A stretch of DNA of 15,296 nucleotides from positions 1 to 15,296 of the forward strand of contig QMLW01000006.1 of assembly GCA_003646935.1 (NCBI GenBank), written 5' to 3'. Under the pieces are notes generated by a model, which searched no databases, was not told the DNA's origin, and saw nothing but the letters and a program-made list of their open reading frames with translations. The DNA is from Deltaproteobacteria bacterium. GTDB lineage: Bacteria > Desulfobacterota > DSM-4660 > Desulfatiglandales > B25-G16. The position numbers and the translations under genes are program-made. Shown one piece after another: positions 12,667-15,296 of the stretch; positions within the stretch are counted from its first letter, which is position 1; every line of letters begins with the position of its first letter.

Positions 12667-15000
12667 ATGATGAGCCATGATGGAGAGAAACAATATATCC
12701 AGGTAGCCGTCTGCCTTCCAGTCAGCGGAACATTTACCTATACCGTGGGCGGTACGCTCGCCCGCGAGATAGAGGCGGGCAAAAGGGTCCTCGTTCCCTT
12801 CTCAAAGCAAAGATCAATAGGCTATATACTCAGGACCATACCCGCTGAAGAAAGGAAAGGCCTAAAGGATATACTATCGGTCATCGATCCATATCCCCTT
12901 TTTCCACCGGACATGGTCGAATTTTTCGAATGGCTATCCAGCTACTACCACTATCCGATAGGCATGGTGATTAAAGCCGCCCTTCCCACCGGACTCAATG
13001 TGGCTGCCAGGGGCGGTCAAGGTATAAGCACTAAAGGCTGGCAAGATAGCGTTGGCCTGTTGAAACGGGTGTTCGTTACCGTAAGGAGTGGCGTCCATAT
13101 CGATGGATCTTTTTTCGACCGGAAGGGAGGATCCAGCCCGATTGTGTCTCGCCATGGCAGGCGGGCTGAAAACGAATCGGCATTTCTTGAGCTCCTTCAC
13201 GCCAAAAGAGAACTCCCCCTGGGAGAGCTCATAAGGAATTTCCGCAATGGGCGTTATCTCGTCGATAAATGGGTTAGGAAGGGAGTTCTCAAGAAATCAC
13301 GCAAACCGGTGGTAAGGGATGTCAGTGGCGAGGAGATCTTTATCTCACCAAAGCCCCCGCAGCTTAATTCTACTCAAAAGGAGATTCTGGAGGTGATCGA
13401 GGGAAAGATCAGGGAAGGCCGGTATCACTCCTATCTTCTTCACGGTGTTACCGACAGCGGCAAAACAGAGGTCTACTACCATGCCGTCAGAGTCGCGATC
13501 CAGCTCGGGAAGCAATCAATCATAATGGTGCCCGAGATAGCACTGACGGTTCAACAGGCATCCCTGTTTAAGGCCAGGCTCAAGAAACGGGTGGCCATTC
13601 TTCACAGCGCGCTGTCGCCGGGACAAAGGTATGAGCAATGGATCAGTATTGTACGGGGGGAAGCAGATGTCGTCATTGGGGCAAGATCAGCACTTTTCGC
13701 CCCATTACCCAAGCTCGGGCTTATTATTCTCGATGAAGAGCATGACCCCTCATATAAGCAGGACGAGAAATTCCGTTACCAAGCGAGAGATGCCGCTGTT
13801 ATGAGGTCAAAACTCCTGAATGCCCTTGTCCTCTTGGGCTCTGGAACACCCTCCATTCAATCCTATCATAATGCAGTAAGCGGAAAATATGGGCTCCTTC
13901 ACATGCCTGAGAGGATCGGCAAGAAAGGGGCTCCTGCAATCAACATAATAGATATGACGGAATTTGAGGATACAAAAAGCAGAGGCGGCATTTTGAGCCC
14001 CCCGCTGCAAGAGGCTATCGGCGAAAACCTGGCGAAAGCAGAGCAGACTATACTATTTCTTAACAGGAGGGGATTCAGCGCCCTGTATTTGTGCAGATTT
14101 TGCGGAAACACGGTCAGGTGTCCGAACTGCGACCTCAGCCTCACCTATCACAAAGATAGCGATACCTTGCTCTGCCACTACTGTGGCTATGGGATACAGC
14201 CTCCAAAGATCTGTCCATCGTGTGGTAAAGAGCAGTTAAAACCGTACGGATTCGGCACGGAACGGGTGGTGGATACCTTAGCTGAGGTGTTCCCGGATGC
14301 GAGGGTAGAGAGGATGGACAGAGATACCATGAGACATAAGGGCGAGGTGCATCAGGTACTGAAGCGTTTCCTCCACCGAGGAACCGATATCCTCGTTGGC
14401 ACACAGATGGTTACCAAGGGACACCACTTTCCCTATGTGACCCTCGTGGGGGTGATCTCGGCAGACCTATCGCTTAATTGGCCGGACTTTCGGGCAGGTG
14501 AGACAACCTTTCAGCTGCTCTCCCAGGTAGCTGGCAGGACGGGGAGAGGGGCTTCTCCTGGAAGGGTTTTCATCCAGACATACAACCCATCCCACTATGC
14601 GATTCGTGCGGCCGAAGATTATGACTATAGAGGATTCTTCTCCAGGGAGATACGGCTCAGAAGACAGCTCAACTATCCTCCCTTTTCCTCCATTGCAAAT
14701 CTCCGTTTTCTCGGAAACAGCAAAGGCAAGACAGAACAAATCGCAGGGCATATGAAAATGAGGATCGGTCAAATCATAAAAAAGCAACAAAAAGGCAAGA
14801 AGGACGTTCAAGTCCTTGGTCCTGTGGAGGCACCCATAGCAAAGCTGAAGGGCAAATATCGACAACAGATTCTTATCAAATCCCGGCGCCCCGCATACCT
14901 CAATCAATTGCTAAACGAGGTTGATAGGATCTCTTCTCAAGTCCTCGGTGCACGCGGCGTGAGGCTAATCATCGATATCGATCCGTATCAAATGATCTAG
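12667..15000 (+). CDS. priA: primosomal protein N' (replication restart helicase PriA)
   Basis: A 777-residue superfamily 2 DNA helicase with the whole PriA layout. The N-terminal 3'-DNA-binding domain begins YIQVAVCLPVSGTFTY. A winged-helix region lies at about 180-235. Walker A GVTDSGKT is at 260-267 (K266) and the Walker B box DEEH at 356-359. The PriA-specific zinc module has all eight cysteines: C476, C479, C485, C488, C503, C506, C516 and C519. GTQMVTKGHHFP and the arginine-rich AGRTGRG motif VI follow. PriA recognises abandoned forks and D-loops and reloads the replicative helicase. The start is ATG 12667 or 12670; the site upstream is weak (AAGGGC, about 13 bases away). The stop codon abuts a heptamer array. 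Confidence 0.97.
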   Translation: MMSHDGEKQYIQVAVCLPVSGTFTYTVGGTLAREIEAGKRVLVPFSKQRSIGYILRTIPAEERKGLKDILSVIDPYPLFPPDMVEFFEWLSSYYHYPIGMVIKAALPTGLNVAARGGQGISTKGWQDSVGLLKRVFVTVRSGVHIDGSFFDRKGGSSPIVSRHGRRAENESAFLELLHAKRELPLGELIRNFRNGRYLVDKWVRKGVLKKSRKPVVRDVSGEEIFISPKPPQLNSTQKEILEVIEGKIREGRYHSYLLHGVTDSGKTEVYYHAVRVAIQLGKQSIIMVPEIALTVQQASLFKARLKKRVAILHSALSPGQRYEQWISIVRGEADVVIGARSALFAPLPKLGLIILDEEHDPSYKQDEKFRYQARDAAVMRSKLLNALVLLGSGTPSIQSYHNAVSGKYGLLHMPERIGKKGAPAINIIDMTEFEDTKSRGGILSPPLQEAIGENLAKAEQTILFLNRRGFSALYLCRFCGNTVRCPNCDLSLTYHKDSDTLLCHYCGYGIQPPKICPSCGKEQLKPYGFGTERVVDTLAEVFPDARVERMDRDTMRHKGEVHQVLKRFLHRGTDILVGTQMVTKGHHFPYVTLVGVISADLSLNWPDFRAGETTFQLLSQVAGRTGRGASPGRVFIQTYNPSHYAIRAAEDYDYRGFFSREIRLRRQLNYPPFSSIANLRFLGNSKGKTEQIAGHMKMRIGQIIKKQQKGKKDVQVLGPVEAPIAKLKGKYRQQILIKSRRPAYLNQLLNEVDRISSQVLGARGVRLIIDIDPYQMI

Positions 15001-15035
15001 TTGCTGGTTGCTCGTCACTCGTTGCTGGTTTCTCG
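15001..15035. repeat. heptamer array directly after priA, TTGCTGG family
   Basis: Exactly five 7-base units start at the first base after the priA stop codon: TTGCTGG 15001, TTGCTCG 15008, TCACTCG 15015, TTGCTGG 15022 and TTTCTCG 15029. It belongs to the same family, on the same strand, as the array at 15267 and the left arm at 8402. Confidence 0.8.
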
Positions 15036-15067
15036 TTTGGATAAAATATAAAGAAGGAGGGACAGGA

Positions 15068-15251
15068 TTGAAAGCGAAAAGCTATAGAGATTTAGAGATT
15101 TATCAACGATGAAACTGAAGTCCATCTAAATTTCTTACATGACTCGGGATACATTAATGATCAGGATTATGATAGTTTAAAGGAAGAAATTTACAAAGTG
15201 GGCAGAAAAATCAATAAATTCATTCAATACGTTGAAAAAGAGTGGAAATAA
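15068..15251 (+). pseudogene. broken S23 / 23S rRNA intervening-sequence (four-helix bundle) protein gene
   Basis: A strong ribosome binding site (AAGGAGGG, 15053-15060) leads with seven-base spacing to a TTG start at 15068. The first 14 codons read like the N-terminus of the four-helix bundle S23/IVP family (KSYRDLEIYQ) and then stop at TGA 15110-15112. In another frame, from about 15108 to the TAA at 15249-15251, comes the family's C-terminal part. DETEVHLNFLHDSGYI is followed by a run ending GRKINKFIQYVEKEW. Members are usually about 115-130 residues, so roughly the middle half has been deleted and the frame lost. The family occurs as ORFs inside 23S rRNA insertions and elsewhere, and is structurally related to the Avd protein of diversity-generating retroelements. 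Heptamer arrays flank it on both sides. Confidence 0.72.
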
Positions 15252-15266
15252 CAAATTGGATAATCG

Positions 15267-15294
15267 TTACTGGTTACTTGTTACTCGTTCATGA
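15267..15294. repeat. heptamer array after the S23 remnant, TTACTGG family
   Basis: Four 7-base units: TTACTGG 15267, TTACTTG 15274, TTACTCG 15281 and TTCATGA 15288, the last diverged. It has the same orientation as the array at 15001 and may continue past the window edge. Confidence 0.7.
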
Positions 15295-15296
15295 AA

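Noticed and set aside
12467-12670. A 67-codon plus-strand frame overlapping the LolA-like 3' end and the priA start, ending in ATGATGCGATGA.
   Set aside because: It crosses the hairpin repeat, starts inside another gene and has no ribosome binding site. The overlapping stop is probably fortuitous.
15053-15112. A 14-codon leader peptide with a strong ribosome binding site and TTG start.
   Set aside because: The codons match the N-terminus of the S23/four-helix bundle family and the matching C-terminus follows in another frame, so a broken gene explains it better.

Overview
The window reads as a chromosomal segment of a Gram-negative bacterium with moderate GC content. A DUF374 (LpxJ-type) lipid A acyltransferase-like protein, a PAP2 phosphatase, an exported rhodanese and a LolA-like periplasmic protein point to a lipopolysaccharide-bearing envelope. 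A PflX-type radical SAM protein suits an anaerobic or microaerobic lifestyle. The combination, together with the style of the intergenic repeats, resembles Desulfobacterota (former Deltaproteobacteria) or a neighbouring lineage. That assignment is inference; no rRNA gene is present to test it.

Layout. 1-561 (-): PAP2-family phosphatase, cut by the window edge. 649-1584 (-): PflX-like radical SAM protein. 1606-1730: heptamer repeat arrays. 1737-3035 (-): rarA. 3174-3578 (-): degenerate stand-alone receiver domain. 3594-3946: divergent intergenic region with a good sigma70-like promoter reading towards dnaE. 3947-7441 (+): dnaE with an apparently intact PHP metal site. 7442-7680: polypurine/G-quadruplex motif, heptamer arrays and a palindromic repeat. 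7681-8391 (+): DUF374/LpxJ-like acyltransferase. 8402-8474: heptamer-array hairpin that supplies the ribosome binding site of the next gene. 8475-8996 (+): Nudix (ADP-ribose pyrophosphatase type). 8999-9652 (-): exported rhodanese with its own promoter. 9653-10507: decayed region holding a GNAT acetyltransferase remnant, a small four-cysteine protein gene, an AT-rich island and a hairpin-rich stretch. 10508-12522 (+): MepM/Csd3-like M23 peptidase overlapping a LolA-like exported protein. 12533-12574: second copy of a bipartite hairpin repeat. 12667-15000 (+): priA. 15001-15296: two heptamer arrays flanking the broken remains of an S23/23S-rRNA-intervening-sequence (four-helix bundle) protein gene.

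How the genes relate. There is a replication and restart theme (rarA, dnaE, priA) interleaved with envelope functions (PAP2 phosphatase, acyltransferase, M23 peptidase, LolA-like protein). These are ordinary chromosomal genes. The unusual material lies between them: arrays with a strict 7-bp (sometimes 8-bp) period in at least seven places, in several sequence families, often as facing inverted arms, and abutting start or stop codons. One pair flanks a relic of a four-helix-bundle protein related to the DGR accessory protein Avd. That association is the best candidate for an undescribed system here, but the protein in this window is broken.
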